Below, piece by piece: positions 1 to 10,539 of a stretch of 64,000 nt of DNA. Origin of the DNA: Pisolithus tinctorius (Eukaryota > Basidiomycota > Agaricomycetes > Boletales > Pisolithaceae); the NCBI GenBank assembly GCA_024663395.1, contig JANFAH010000046.1, positions 124,001 to 188,000 on the forward strand, in the 5' to 3' direction. The notes below the pieces were generated by a model. The model had not been told where the DNA came from. It worked only from the letters and a program-made list of their open reading frames with translations, and searched no databases. Position numbers and translations under genes: made by a program. Numbering within the stretch: the first letter of the stretch is position 1; each line of letters starts with the position of its first letter.

Positions 1-2
1 CT

Positions 3-174
3 GGGTTTACACCTCAATCCACACAAGCGATGGGCGTACCGATGGGGATGCTACCTCCACCCCCACCTCCGAACATGGGGATGTTCCCACCCTGGCGGGT
101 TTGCTCCTCCCCCACCGCCTCCTGGATTTGTGCCCGGGCCTGGTATGCCGCAACCGCCCATGCAGTTCCAGTAG
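3..174 (+). CDS. 3' end of a Pro/Gly/Met-rich protein gene (partial, frame break)
   Basis: The window opens inside a coding region. Reading from base 3 gives a Pro/Met-rich stretch with a run of six prolines (PPPPPPNMGMFPP). One base out of frame the coding sense continues as GGFAPPPPPPGFVPGPG and ends with MQFQ and a TAG at 172-174. Such Pro/Gly/Met-rich tails are common in splicing and RNA-binding proteins, but no domain is visible here, so the family cannot be named. The two halves join if one extra base is assumed near position 95. AT-rich sequence with possible 3'UTR/poly(A) character follows. Confidence 0.5.
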   Translation, partial: GLHLNPHKRWAYRWGCYLHPHLRTWGCSHPGGFAPPPPPPGFVPGPGMPQPPMQFQ

Positions 175-450
175 TTGTATTTAGTTTTCTATCGTACTGA
201 AATGTATTGTTGACCTGCAGTCGGAGAACCTTCCCTGAGGCTTTGTAGATTGACATTCCCTTAACTGTTCATGAATTACCTCTGAACAAAGAGCCTTTGT
301 CCTGATATCTACGATGATGAATTTACAACCCTAAGTAGTGCTGCACCCTACTTGACGGCATGTGTATTACTCAGGTTCCTACCCCGGCCGATCCCATTTA
401 GGGACAGTCCCATCTGATCCCTGTACCATCGCTGTTGTCGCTGTCCCCCA

Positions 451-1541
451 ACAAGATGGTCCTCCAACCTATTGCCGCAGTATACCAGTACATCCTCGCC
501 CCTGTTCGCGCCTTTTGCATGGTTCGGGCTCAAGACCAGCACGCTCGATCTGCTCGCGACAGTCCGGCTATGTCTTGCGCTCAGGCAGATCAGGGAGAGG
601 TTTGAGGCGCGAGTATCTTAAGACGCGCGTCTGGAAAGAAGCTGGAAGATACTATCGCTGCAGTAGAGAATAGGTCCTTTGTTAGAGACGCACTGACCAC
701 CCTGGTGGTGGTGTACGGTGGCGAGGCAATGATATGTGAGTTCAACCGTTCGACTCTGTTTCGTCGGCCGATACATGTAGCTGAGCTGCTCTTCACTGGC
801 AGGTCCATATATCTCTGTGTCCGGCGTCGTTTATGCTCTCCGGGGCGACGCCGCTTCTCTGCGTCGTCACACAAGCTCTGGTCGAAAGCATCCCGGCATT
901 CATGATACCCATCCCCTCGTTCAACACAGAACTCCCGTTTTCGATCTTTGACGCATATAACCGTGCCTTCTTGCTCTGCAGCATCGTTCCGCCCGTTGTA
1001 TTGAGCAGCCCCGCAGCGGGGGCATCCGGATCACCATGGGCACTCGTTCTGTCTTCGCTCGTAAGTCTTCATCCGCTCGTGTAAAGTGACGGACCCAATA
1101 TAGATATAAACTTCTGTCGGATAGGTCCTAGCCAACGGTGGATTCTTCCTCGCCAACTTGTTCTCTCTCCTTCAGCCAACACCCCTGGCCGTGTCCACGC
1201 CCCCCGAGCTTCTGCCCTACGGCTGGACAGCCACTGATCTGTGGAGTGCACCGCTAGTCGCAGCACTTTACGCCACCCTCACGCATACACAGCCATTCTG
1301 GGCTGACGTGCATGCGGTGCTGGTGGGGTTGGTCGGGGGTGCGGTGGATGCTGAGGGTCTGGCAAAAGTCGAGCCATTGGATACGCGAAACGGCGAGAGC
1401 CGCATGTGCGTTGGTCCTAACGGGATTGTTTGTTACGCCGGACGGCGAGGACGTTTGGAGTTTCTTTCAAGAATGGTACTCTTTCTTTGTCCTGTACTAG
1501 GTGCTTCCTTGCTCACTAGCGTTCTGTTTCCTACGTGGTAG
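451..1541 (+). CDS. Hypothetical multi-exon membrane protein (frame-disrupted)
   Basis: A hydrophobic protein is encoded in pieces. Exon blocks carry SPLFAPFAWFGLKTSTLDLL, LEDTIAAVENRSFVRDALTT, then SGATPLLCVVTQALVES and, after an intron, GGFFLANLFSLLQPTPLAV and ELLPYGWTATDLWSAPLV. The intron at 1061-1124 (GTAAGT..ATAG, phase 0) joins two frames exactly. A second intron at 736-785 (GTGAGT..GAG) is likely. Several hydrophobic segments suggest an integral membrane protein. Near 1386 the frame must slip by one base to reach ETARAACALVLTGLF, and another one-base discrepancy lies near 615. The overall arrangement resembles conserved basidiomycete hypothetical proteins; no function can be assigned. 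The start codon is unresolved. Confidence 0.5.
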
Positions 1542-2068
1542 GATCACCGAAAAGATCAAGACCAATTAACGTTTGTTCCTTGTAGTCTTCTCTGGAGCTC
1601 AAGTTTTCCAAGTTACCATCATCAGAAACATAGATCTTTCTGTCGAAACGATTACCCTCCGACATCCGGATGTACGAGATTATTTCATGATTTCTTGTTT
1701 AGACACGTCTTCGCCTACGGAACGATACCAATGACCCTGTTGACGAAGGGTTTCATATCGATATTCAGAGCTCTGTTAACAGTAGCGCAGCGAGAGTTAC
1801 ATTTAAGATAAAGAAACCCGTCCATACAATGCAAATATATAGAAGGTTAGAAGAACATTCCATCAACAGCGATACAATGCCGTTAGCTATGTGAGAAAAT
1901 AACATGCAAAAGATCATCAAGCCATACAAAACGATCAGTAATCAAGAAATACAAGTCAGTGAAAAGAAGTCAAGGAAGTCATGAGAGCCGTAACGGGTGG
2001 CAGTGTTGCATTGCGGAACGGAGGCGACCTGAAAGATTGGAGGATCAGCGTGGAATCTACCGAAAGCA

Positions 2069-3541
2069 TTACTCACCGTCAAGATTCAAAAACAAGGAAT
2101 CGTTACCAATGATATAGTCACCGTCCACTTCGACGTCGCTTTCCAAGTCATAACAGCTGTCAGACTCGATACCCTCTGTCCGGTCGCGTTCAAGTTGAGC
2201 CACGGCACGCGCTAGCTGCGCTTCTACAGCAGGCTCGGTCGGCACACCCAACGAGATGACCGTCGAACTTAGTGTATATAAATCTGACGACCGGGATGCG
2301 TGGAACCGTCTTGTATGGCTTGAACCCTTTGAAGAGATGTGGAGCTTGGTCATACAAATGGTCCTTGATCTCTTCCGCGATGTCGTTCCATGCCTTCTGC
2401 TGCATGTACATGTTGTCCATGTATTGCATCACGAACGTGCCGAAGTAGTTGACGAGAGGTTTAGCAGAGACCTTGATTGGGTAGTCTTGGAAGTTCGACG
2501 AAGAGGTTAACTGCGAATTGGGACATGACGATGAATGAGGAGTGTACACCTGCCTGAACCATATTGCTGACTTTCGGTGACGACTTGCAAGCGCTGACGG
2601 GTCTTCGGGTCGGTGGCGAGAGGCCTGTAATCCTTGTCCACACCACGTTCGAGAACGGAAGCCCATATAGTATTCCTCGTTTGGCACTATGAACGCCCAG
2701 GAGTCTTGGCCTTGCGCTAACACGCTACCACCCACATAATCGAACGGCCTGAGGATGACAATGGGAATAGGGAGGCGGCATCACGTTGGCCCAATCTGTA
2801 ACCAACGTTTCTTGGAGAGCCTGGATGACTTCAAGTGGGTATTGGTAACCAACTTCTCCTCCGAAACGACGTAGTTCGGTGTCAGCGGGCGTGAACGAGT
2901 AGTACTGGCGTGAGGCTTCGTCCACAGCCGCAATTCCGGTGAGTGGCGGTTCGAAAGCCATGGTAGTATGACCAGGATCTTCCAAGTTCAAAGCGAGGTA
3001 GGACAAATCGCGCTCTCTTTCTTTGTCGCGCCGGCCACGAAAGATCACTTCCAGGACGGGATCTTCGGTAAGTGGCTTGGTGAACGGACGGGTGGGGGGC
3101 GTCTATGGGCCAGGTTTGGAGCTTGGGGCTTGGCTCTGGTGTTGGAAGGCTGATCTGTTCTTGCGATTGGCTGTCTACGAGATCCGTCACTTGGGCAGGT
3201 ACGGAGCCCACTTGTTCTTGCGGAAAACTATAAACAAACTCGTCCGTCTCGACGACATGAGGGGTAGGAACGTGGTATTGTTGAGTATCATCGTTGAACT
3301 GGAATCCAATCGCAGTTGGGGTGAAAAGAAACCTCGAGTCAACAGATGTCTCCTGCGGTATGCCACCGTAGTAATCATCATCCGACACATCGAAAGGGAC
3401 GTGAGCCGGGGTTGGAGCGGTCGGTGGCAACGGTGGGTAGCCGTCGACCACGGTGGTACTGTGGTAAGACGAGGTCACTGCCTCGAGGACAGGTGACAGC
3501 CGACGGTGGTTCTCGTCTTGGACGGACATAGAATCCGGCAT
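2069..3541 (-). CDS. Hypothetical fungal protein, minus strand, with frame breaks
   Basis: The start is the ATG at 3541 (MPDSMSVQDENHRRL). The N-terminal ~170 residues are Pro/Ser/Asp-rich and low in complexity. A more structured region follows with LEDPGHTTMAFEPPL and YYSFTPADTELRRFGGEVGY, then VQAGVHSSFIVMSQFAVN, NYFGTFVMQYMDNMYMQQKA and an acidic tail ending LFLNLDGE. These blocks lie in different frames. The slip at about 2505 (FAVN to SSNFQDYPIKV) is a single base with no intron signal. Others may be short introns. Base composition is host-like with normal CpG. No domain was recognised. It could be an intact gene with assembly indels or a recent pseudogene. Confidence 0.5.
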
Positions 3542-3599
3542 GGTCGCTGTAAAATGTGGTCAGATGAGTGTCATACGGCGGATAACGCTGCTGAAACAT

Positions 3600-5798
3600 G
3601 ATCGGGGACAGAGAGAAGAAGTGAAGAGGCGATGGGGATTTTCATCGTGGACAGGGGGCATTTTATACCCAAAGGACAATGGAATGCCACTGATGCGGTG
3701 GAACAGATTTGCCTCCGAGGCAAAGCGTAGACTAGCTTTGTCCTTCAAGGGCTCAAGCAGCTTGGAAGTGGTGTCGGCCCCGTGGCTCAGCGGCTGTAAT
3801 GGCCCTCCATCGGGAATGTGAGGTGGTTTATGTCAGCGAACTCATCCACGAGTGCGCTAGTTCAAGACTGTCCCCTCCAGAAAACTTGGTTGTCATTTCG
3901 TCTTGTGCCTCGTAAGAGGTATTTGGACATGGAATAATTGGACCTTGTCTGGCCAGGGAAGCAATTCCGCATCCAGCAGGTCCTGCCGAGTTAGTCGTAG
4001 GAGATCAGGACACGTCGTCAGCCGTGCAGTGGATCGCGCCCTTCGCAAACCTTTTTACAGTAAGGTTTTTTTTTCATCCGAGACACAGTGCGTTTCCCGG
4101 GTAACTTGTCGGTGCAACAATTCATCGCTGAACGTGGGGGCGTTGCAGCCAGCGAGACAAGCACCCCTTAATACGATGCGGGTCGCATAATAACAGTCCG
4201 TCTCAGACAAACATTGCTACTATTGCTACTGACCGTGTCGTGCTAATGGAGGTGTCTACAGGCAACTGCAATGTACGAACCACGCCACCGTGAAACTTTG
4301 ATCCACACACTCTCATCGACAATGGTCACGATTCTACGCATGTGGTATGCTGCCATTGGGGGGCACCAGTGGCGCCAGGTCACATACGTCCGAATCTACC
4401 AGAGTTGAAATCGGGAGGTTCTTCAGGTGTATTTCGCACCGCTGAGACCGCTGAGGCGTCCAGCGAAACACATAGACACACCGTCAATTGTACTCTCGTG
4501 AGTTGCAACCAAGCCTGGCTTTAACTGTTCGAAAGGTGGGCACGACTCACCTTGACTTTCATTATTAAGTTTCACGAACGCAGCCGACGGCCAACGACTT
4601 TCGCCCTTGGGAGACACAAGACGACGCAAGTTCGTTTGTTTCATATCAGAAGTATGGGGCTTGACTGAGCAGGCTCGCGATCTCTGGAAAGCGGGGTCGG
4701 TGGTACCTGGGATTCAAGGAATCAACCGTCCGATCCCTTTTTGAAGGGTGATATTTGGGCCACTGAAACGAGTACCGCAGGGATCGCGATGGGAGATGTT
4801 TACTGAGGACAACATGCTCGGGGATTGAGATCTTTGAGACGAGAACGGGATGCATGAATCACCCCACATTGTTTCAGAAGTCAAGACGAACGGTTGTCCG
4901 TCGTTGTGGACACCGACGTTCAGGCCTTCAAGCTGAGCAGTTGCGTCATGGAACAAGCTAAGCGGATTGGTCAGATCATCGAAGTGAGCGGCCCTATGTT
5001 ATTTGGCGATCCGTCATTCACCGATACTACTGTGCTTCACTCCAGCTCAAACCGGAATCCGCAGAGGAATATAAGAGAGTGCGGACCATCTTTCCTGCGT
5101 GCAGCGAATCAGACACGTTGTCTTCTCCCTCCATCGGTAGGGACGCGAACGAACAAGTTTGACAAACCATTTCCAGGTGTAATCGGGTATGAGGTGACAC
5201 AACGTGTTCGCCCAAGGTCGCTTCATGATTGATGAAGGAGGTGGTAACTGCTCAAAGTTGGACCAGGTCAGCCCTATACAGAGTCAGCCACGGCGTCCAC
5301 CGGGCTACCAAAGCGCAGCGGCAGTCCGTGAGAAGATGTACCTTCTGCTCGTGTAGGTGGGAAATTTCAAAACAGATAAGCGCCCCCGTACTATCAATCG
5401 CTCCACGTCGTCGTCGAACAACTTGAACGTTGAACGTATCGTTTGAACCTTGATCACAATAGGCCTTTCTCAGCCTGTAACATCTTATACTTGTCGAATC
5501 CACATGGCTCCCGGGCGTGTAAAGAAGTTTCTGGCTTCCTTGCCGTTTGGCAGCGCTGCTCACTCTCGTCGCTCCCACGAGAGTCACAAGTGATCCAATG
5601 GTTACCGCTGAAACTGCAGCTTGCCGGTATCGTCATATTTACTTGCCGTCATTGGTCAACTAGTTGCTAAAATGTGAATGCAGAAGCTAGTAATCCTACC
5701 ATAGGTATGACTACGATTATTTGGCGGACGTGGATGTGGTTGACGTCGAGGGATAGAAACCACTCCTTCACCTGCCACATTTCGTATGGATCCTGAAA
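3600..5798. other. 2.2 kb with no confidently supported gene
   Basis: Short open frames occur on both strands (for example 4894-5232 plus and 5252-5587 minus), but none carries a recognisable motif, a run of consistent exons or convincing splice sites. CpG content is normal, so this is not part of the decayed repeat compartment. It may hold an unrecognised multi-exon gene or intergenic DNA. Confidence 0.4.
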
Positions 5799-6832
5799 AT
5801 GCCAAGGAGTACATTGGCAAAAATTAAGAAATTTCGAGTGTTGGTGATGGGCAGAGCGAACGCTGGCAAAACAACCATCCTTCAGAGGGTATGCAACACT
5901 GTAGACAAACCTGATATCTTCGATGCAAGGGGGAACATGGTATGTTCGTGTGGAGTTTTTAACACTTATCTAACAATTTACAGATTGATAACGTTGTCGT
6001 GGAAGGTAGTCTAGGGGTAAGAGGTTATCTTGGATTTCAGCAAATAAAGTTACAGTTGATTACCCCTAGCGTGGCTACCATAACATTGAGCATGAACTGG
6101 CGTTCAAGAGCAACCCAGGGTTTGTATTCCATGACTCTTCAGGTTTTGAGGCGGGATCAGCCCAGCAGTTTGATGAAGATGAAGAAGTTTGTTATTGACC
6201 ATGCAACTGCAAGGACACTGCAGAAGCGGATTCATGCAATTTGGTGAGAATTACCTTTGTAGTGGTTACTGGCTCAACTGATCATAAGGTATACATAGGT
6301 ATTGCATCCCCATGACTGACTACCAAAGGACAGTCACTGCTGCTGAGCAGAAGTTCTTTAATGAGTGTGACACAGGACATGGTATGTTCACTTCTAGAAA
6401 TGTGGCCATCACTGACCAGCATCTGCATAGTCCCAGTGGTAGTGTTGCTAACAAAGGTGGATGCATTGCATCTTGCTGCCATTGAGGAACTTCTGGATGA
6501 GGGGTTGGAGGATGGAAGAAGCAAAGAAAATATCCATGGAAAGGGAAACTCTGTTATTAGAAAAGTGGCAGACACACATCAAGCAGATACTGGACCAGTG
6601 CCAATTCCCACCTAAGATGTATCTTGCACTGACCAGTAAGTATTGCACTTTTGATGGATGGTTGTGCTTGATGCAAAAATTCTTGACAGAGATGCATAAT
6701 GAGAGTGCAGATTGCACCACTTTGATGCAGTCCACAGCAAGTGCTTTGAATGAGGAAGGCCTGCAGAGGTTACTTATATCAACACAGCAGTCAAGCATTG
6801 GATTATGTATTGAATATGCTGTATTCTGGTAA
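5799..6832 (+). pseudogene. P-loop GTPase gene (agaricomycete G-domain family), frameshifted
   Basis: The N-terminus contains a Walker A/G1 motif, VLVMGRANAGKTTILQR. A later exon holds SNPGFVFHDSSGFEAG, a G3-type DxxG motif (about 6100-6160), and a further exon holds VVLLTKVDALH, the G4 motif (about 6430-6470). The C-terminus reads ALNEEGLQRLLISTQQSS. Order and spacing match the lineage-expanded cytoplasmic GTPases of agaricomycetes; that assignment is from family knowledge. Introns are short (for example a GTATGT-type donor near 5939). Two one-base insertions break the frame: near 6176 (QQFDE to MKKFVIDH) and near 6510 (EGLE to MEEAKKIS). CpGs are present in the 5' third and nearly absent after about 6.2 kb, so the gene sits on the boundary of the CpG-depleted compartment. 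Confidence 0.7.
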
Positions 6833-7060
6833 GCCAGCAGTGTGATCTCATCACAAATTCTGATATTCTGAAGGGAGGTGGGAAGGAATGATCAGACATG
6901 TAATTGAGAGGGGGGAAAAGATATGACATAACAGCTTTTGAATCTGCTGTGCTCAGTTGGTTTCCCAAGCATGCAGGTGAGTGTCAGATTGTGGTGCCAC
7001 AGTAGGTTCTGAATGCAGTGCATGTCCTCACATGTTTTGCACATATCCCTGGCATAAAAG
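6833..7060. other. CpG-poor spacer between GTPase relic and satellite
   Basis: No coding motif is seen. Isolated splice-like pairs (CATGCAG followed by GTGAGTGTC at about 6976) suggest that very decayed copies of the neighbouring intron-shaped satellite unit extend into it. Confidence 0.35.
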
Positions 7061-9265
7061 TTTGTGAGTAATGTTATGACTGGAGTAGCTATCTTGTCTA
7101 CTGACCAGTGGTGCACATGCCTCACATTTTGCTGATCTGACAGGTTGTAGGTGATTTCATGGAAAGGTTGGTTGGAGGTTGGCTAACCTCATGTGGATTC
7201 CACTTGTTGGTGGCATAACAGGAGGTATGAGATTTCATGGCAAGGTAATCTGCACATTGGGAGCTGACATACACTGTACATATCACATGAGGCAGAATGT
7301 CAGTGACTTCATTGCAGATAAAGGTGGATGTCTACTGATTGGTGACACTTACATTACATATGGGTGTGGAATGACAGTTTGTAAGTGATGGCATGGCAGG
7401 TTTAGCAGGATACTCACTGATACATTGCATTTATGATATGCATCATTGTGGTGTTGCAGGCTGTGAGGTGTTTCATGGTGGGTTTGGTTGGATCTTTGCT
7501 GACTCTCCCCACTTGTACTGTGCTTGTTTGTGCATGACAGGATGTGAGTGACTTGATGGTAGATGTGGTTGGATGTCTACTGACTGGCCCCATGTGCACT
7601 GTGCTTGTTTGTGCCATCACAGTTTGTGAGTGACTTGATGGCAGGTTTGGTTGGATGTCTGCTGACTGGCCCCATTTACACTGTGCTTGTTCATGCCATG
7701 ATAGCTTGTGAGTGATTTGATAGCAGGTTTGGTTGGATGTCTGCTGACTGGCCCCACTTGCACAGTGCTTGTTTGTGCCATGACAGATTGTGAGTGATTT
7801 GATGGCAGGTTTGGTTGGATGTCTGCTGACTGGCCCCACTTGCACTGTGCTTGTTTGTGCCATGACAGGGTGTGAGTGATTTGATGGCAGGTTTGGTTGG
7901 ATGTCTGCTGACTGGCCTCACTTGCACTGTGCTTGTTTGTGGCATGACAGCATGTGAGTGATTTGATGGCAGGTTTGGTTGGATGTCTGCTGACTGGCCC
8001 CACTTGCACTGTGCTTGTTTGTGCCATGACAGCGTGTAAATGATTTGATGGCAAGTTTGGTTGAATGTCTGCTGACTGGCCCCACTTGCACTGTGCTTGT
8101 TTGTGCCATGACAGCTTGTGAGTGATTTGATGGCAGGTTTGGTTGGATGTGTGCTGACTGGCCCCACTTGCACTGTGCTTGTTTGTGCCATGACAGGATG
8201 TGAGTGATTTGATGGCAGGTTTGGTTGGATGTCTGCTGACTGGCCTCACTTGCAATGTGCTTGTTTGTGCCATGACAGATTGTGAGTGATTTGATGGCAG
8301 GTCTGGTTGGATGTGTGCTGACTGGCCCCACTTGCACTGTGCTTGTTTGTGGCATGACAGCTTGTGAGTGATTGGATGGCAGGTTTGGTTGGATGTCTGC
8401 TGACTGGCCTCACTTGCACTGTGCTTGTTTGTGGCATGACAGGGTGTGAGTGATTTGATGGTAGGTTTGGTTGGATGTCTGCTGACTGGCCCCACTTGCA
8501 CTGTGCTTGTTTGTGGCATGACAGCATGTGAGTGATTTGATGGCAGGTTTGGTTGGATGTCTGCTGACTGGCCTCACTTGCACTGTGCTTGTTTGTGGCA
8601 TGACAGCATGTGAGTGATTTGATGGCAGGTTTGGTTGGATGTCTGCTGACTGGCCCCACTTGCACTGTGCTTGTTTGTGCCATGACAGCATGTGAGTGAT
8701 TTGATGGCAGGTTTGGTTGGATGTCTGCTGACTGGCCCCACTTGCACTGTGCTTGTTTGTGGCATGACAGCTTGTAAGTGATTTGATGGCAGGTTTGGTT
8801 GGATGTTTGCTGACTGGCCCCACTTGCACTGTGCTTGTTTGTGGCATGACAGGATGTGAGTGATTTGATGGCAGGTTTGGTTGGATGTCTGCTGACTGGC
8901 CCCACTTGCACTGTGCTTGTTTGTGCCATGACAGCGTGTAAATGATTTGATGGCAAGTTTGGTTGAATGTCTGCTGACTGGCCCCACTTGCACTGTGCTT
9001 GTTTGTGGCATGACAGCTTGTGAGTGATTTAATGGCAGGTTTGGTTGGATGTCTGCTGACTAGCCTCACTTGCACTGTGCTTGTTTGTGGCATGACAGCG
9101 TGTGAGTGATTTGATGGCAGGTTTGGTTGGATGTGTGCTGACTGGCCTCACTTGCACTGTGCTTGTTTGTGGCATGACAGGATGTGAGTGATTTGATGGC
9201 AGGTTTGGTTGGATGTCTGCTGACTGGCCCCACTTGCACTGTGCTTGTTTGTGGCATGACAGCGT
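7061..9265 (+). repeat. 82-bp satellite array, left block, of intron-shaped units
   Basis: About 22 near-identical 82-bp monomers run from about 7541 to 9265, preceded by six diverged units (7061-7540). Each monomer begins GTGAGTGATTTGATGG, has TGCTGACTGG in the middle and ends TTTGTGCCATGACAG. This is a 5' splice-site consensus, a CTRAC branch-point-like motif and a 3' splice-site AG, spanning about 79 nt. Three bases (NNT) separate one AG from the next GT. The diverged units have triplets at 7061, 7144, 7222, 7296, 7378, 7460 and 7541, with 71-80 nt between them. Monomers contain no CpG except in triplets that read CGT. All splice-like signals face the plus strand. The right-hand continuation is at 19776, and element 1 separates the two blocks. 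Confidence 0.9.
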
Positions 9266-10271
9266 TGTGGGACACTACCTCTGGGTAGCGTGCGAATAGG
9301 GGAAAGCTGTAGGGAAAATCCCTAGGCTCGACCCAAGGGGTGCTGAGTAGGAAGGAGACGTAGGATGCGATGGTAGAGTCGGTCGAAGAGTCGAATGTGG
9401 GTCACGGAATTTAATTCCGTAGAGTCGAAGGAAGGGACAGACTTGCTTTTGAAATTCCGGACGACGAACTTGCACCAAGGAAGTAACTCCGAGACGAATT
9501 AAGCGTGCGGGAGAGGCAAACGAGTACTGATGGATCAAGGACGCGAAGACACGGTAGACACAGTAGACGCAAAGACACAGATACGCAGCGGACTCAGAGG
9601 ACGCGAAGACTCTGTGAACTCTTTAGACTCGCACTAGACGCAGAATGTGGGTCCCAAAAGAGATTCTTTCGTTTCGTCGCTGAGGCGGAATTATATAGTA
9701 CATGGATAGTAAGGTACTGATCGGAGAAATGTGGGGCGGGAGAAGCAAAACTCCGAAAAATAAAGGGGACGACGTGTCAGACGTCAAAGCCATACAGCAA
9801 TGTGTGAAAACAAACTGTAAGGTAGTAACTGAGAAATACAACAGGAAAGACGGGTATCTTCCGACAGGGCGAGTGTACACTGTACCGTAGAGTGGAACGC
9901 GAAGGGTAGAGACCATAGGTAGAAAGGGGTTCTCGCTTTGCGGAGAAAGGTTCGTGGGAAAGGAACGAGAGGGGTAACCGGAGTTTTTACCGATGATCTG
10001 CGTGATTTTCCGACTACGTGGCGAGGCGAGGGTTGAAGCGGCACGACTGCGGAATTCCGGATAGACGTATGTCAGGTTGATGTTGACGCGGAATTTCGGG
10101 ACAATGACTGGTGTGTGTTATTGATGGACCGGGGAGCTCCGAAGGTTCGACAGGCGAGGCAGCGCACGAGGCAGAAGGGATAATTCCGAAGACGATAGAC
10201 GTGGATGGTAACGGCGGAATTTTGGTGTTGGCATCCCTATTTCGGCCTCAGGGAGTATACTACTCCCTACA
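9266..10271 (-). repeat. 3' LTR of element 1
   Basis: This LTR is 1006 bp, starts TGTGGGACAC and ends CCCTACA on the plus strand. It contains the near-palindromes CGGAATTTAATTCCG (9405-9419) and CGGAATTCCG (10050-10059). Short open frames inside it are repeated in the other LTR and are not considered genes. A 10-bp inverted repeat (GGGAGTATACTACTCCC) lies near the inner end. Confidence 0.92.
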
Positions 10272-10283
10272 CCTCCCGGGGCC
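10272..10283 (-). promoter_or_regulatory. Candidate polypurine tract of element 1
   Basis: On the minus strand GGCCCCGGGAGG abuts the 3' LTR, where plus-strand priming is expected. It is short and impure for a polypurine tract. Confidence 0.4.
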
Positions 10284-10539
10284 TTCGAATGCTGACCGTC
10301 CTCGGTCAGAGGTCATCGAGTCGCGACAGAAGGGCGGCGGAGATTCGGAAGGTGACGTAAACGAAGAAGGCTCGTGTTCGGCCACACGACTTGTGTGAGC
10401 AAAAAAACTCTGCACCCGGATAACACGTCAGCAGCAGCCCTTCGGAATTAAAAACTTGCCCAGGAACGTCTCATCGTCAGATTCACCCTTGATATTCCAC
10501 CACCTCGTCCTCAGACTCTCACAACTCTCGCCAACGACC

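Noticed and set aside
3778..3850. tRNA-like start CCGTGGCTCAGCGGCTG
   Set aside because: No T-loop consensus, anticodon stem or matching acceptor strand could be found downstream.
5252..5587. 111-codon minus-strand frame and 112-codon plus-strand frame nearby (4894-5232)
   Set aside because: No motif, no consistent exon chain and a length reachable by chance in GC-balanced DNA.
7061..9265. CRISPR-like array
   Set aside because: The repeats are directly adjacent with only 3-nt separators and no spacers, and the sequence is eukaryotic.
7414..9275. Long overlapping minus-strand ORFs (up to 300 codons) across the satellite, and similar ones at 19764-20599
   Set aside because: The 82-bp period is 1 mod 3, so any stop-free strand gives long repeating frames in all phases. 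They are a by-product of the repeat.
9275..10398. Small ORFs inside the element-1 LTRs (both LTRs)
   Set aside because: They are duplicated in both LTRs, have low-complexity composition and show no conserved start context or motif.
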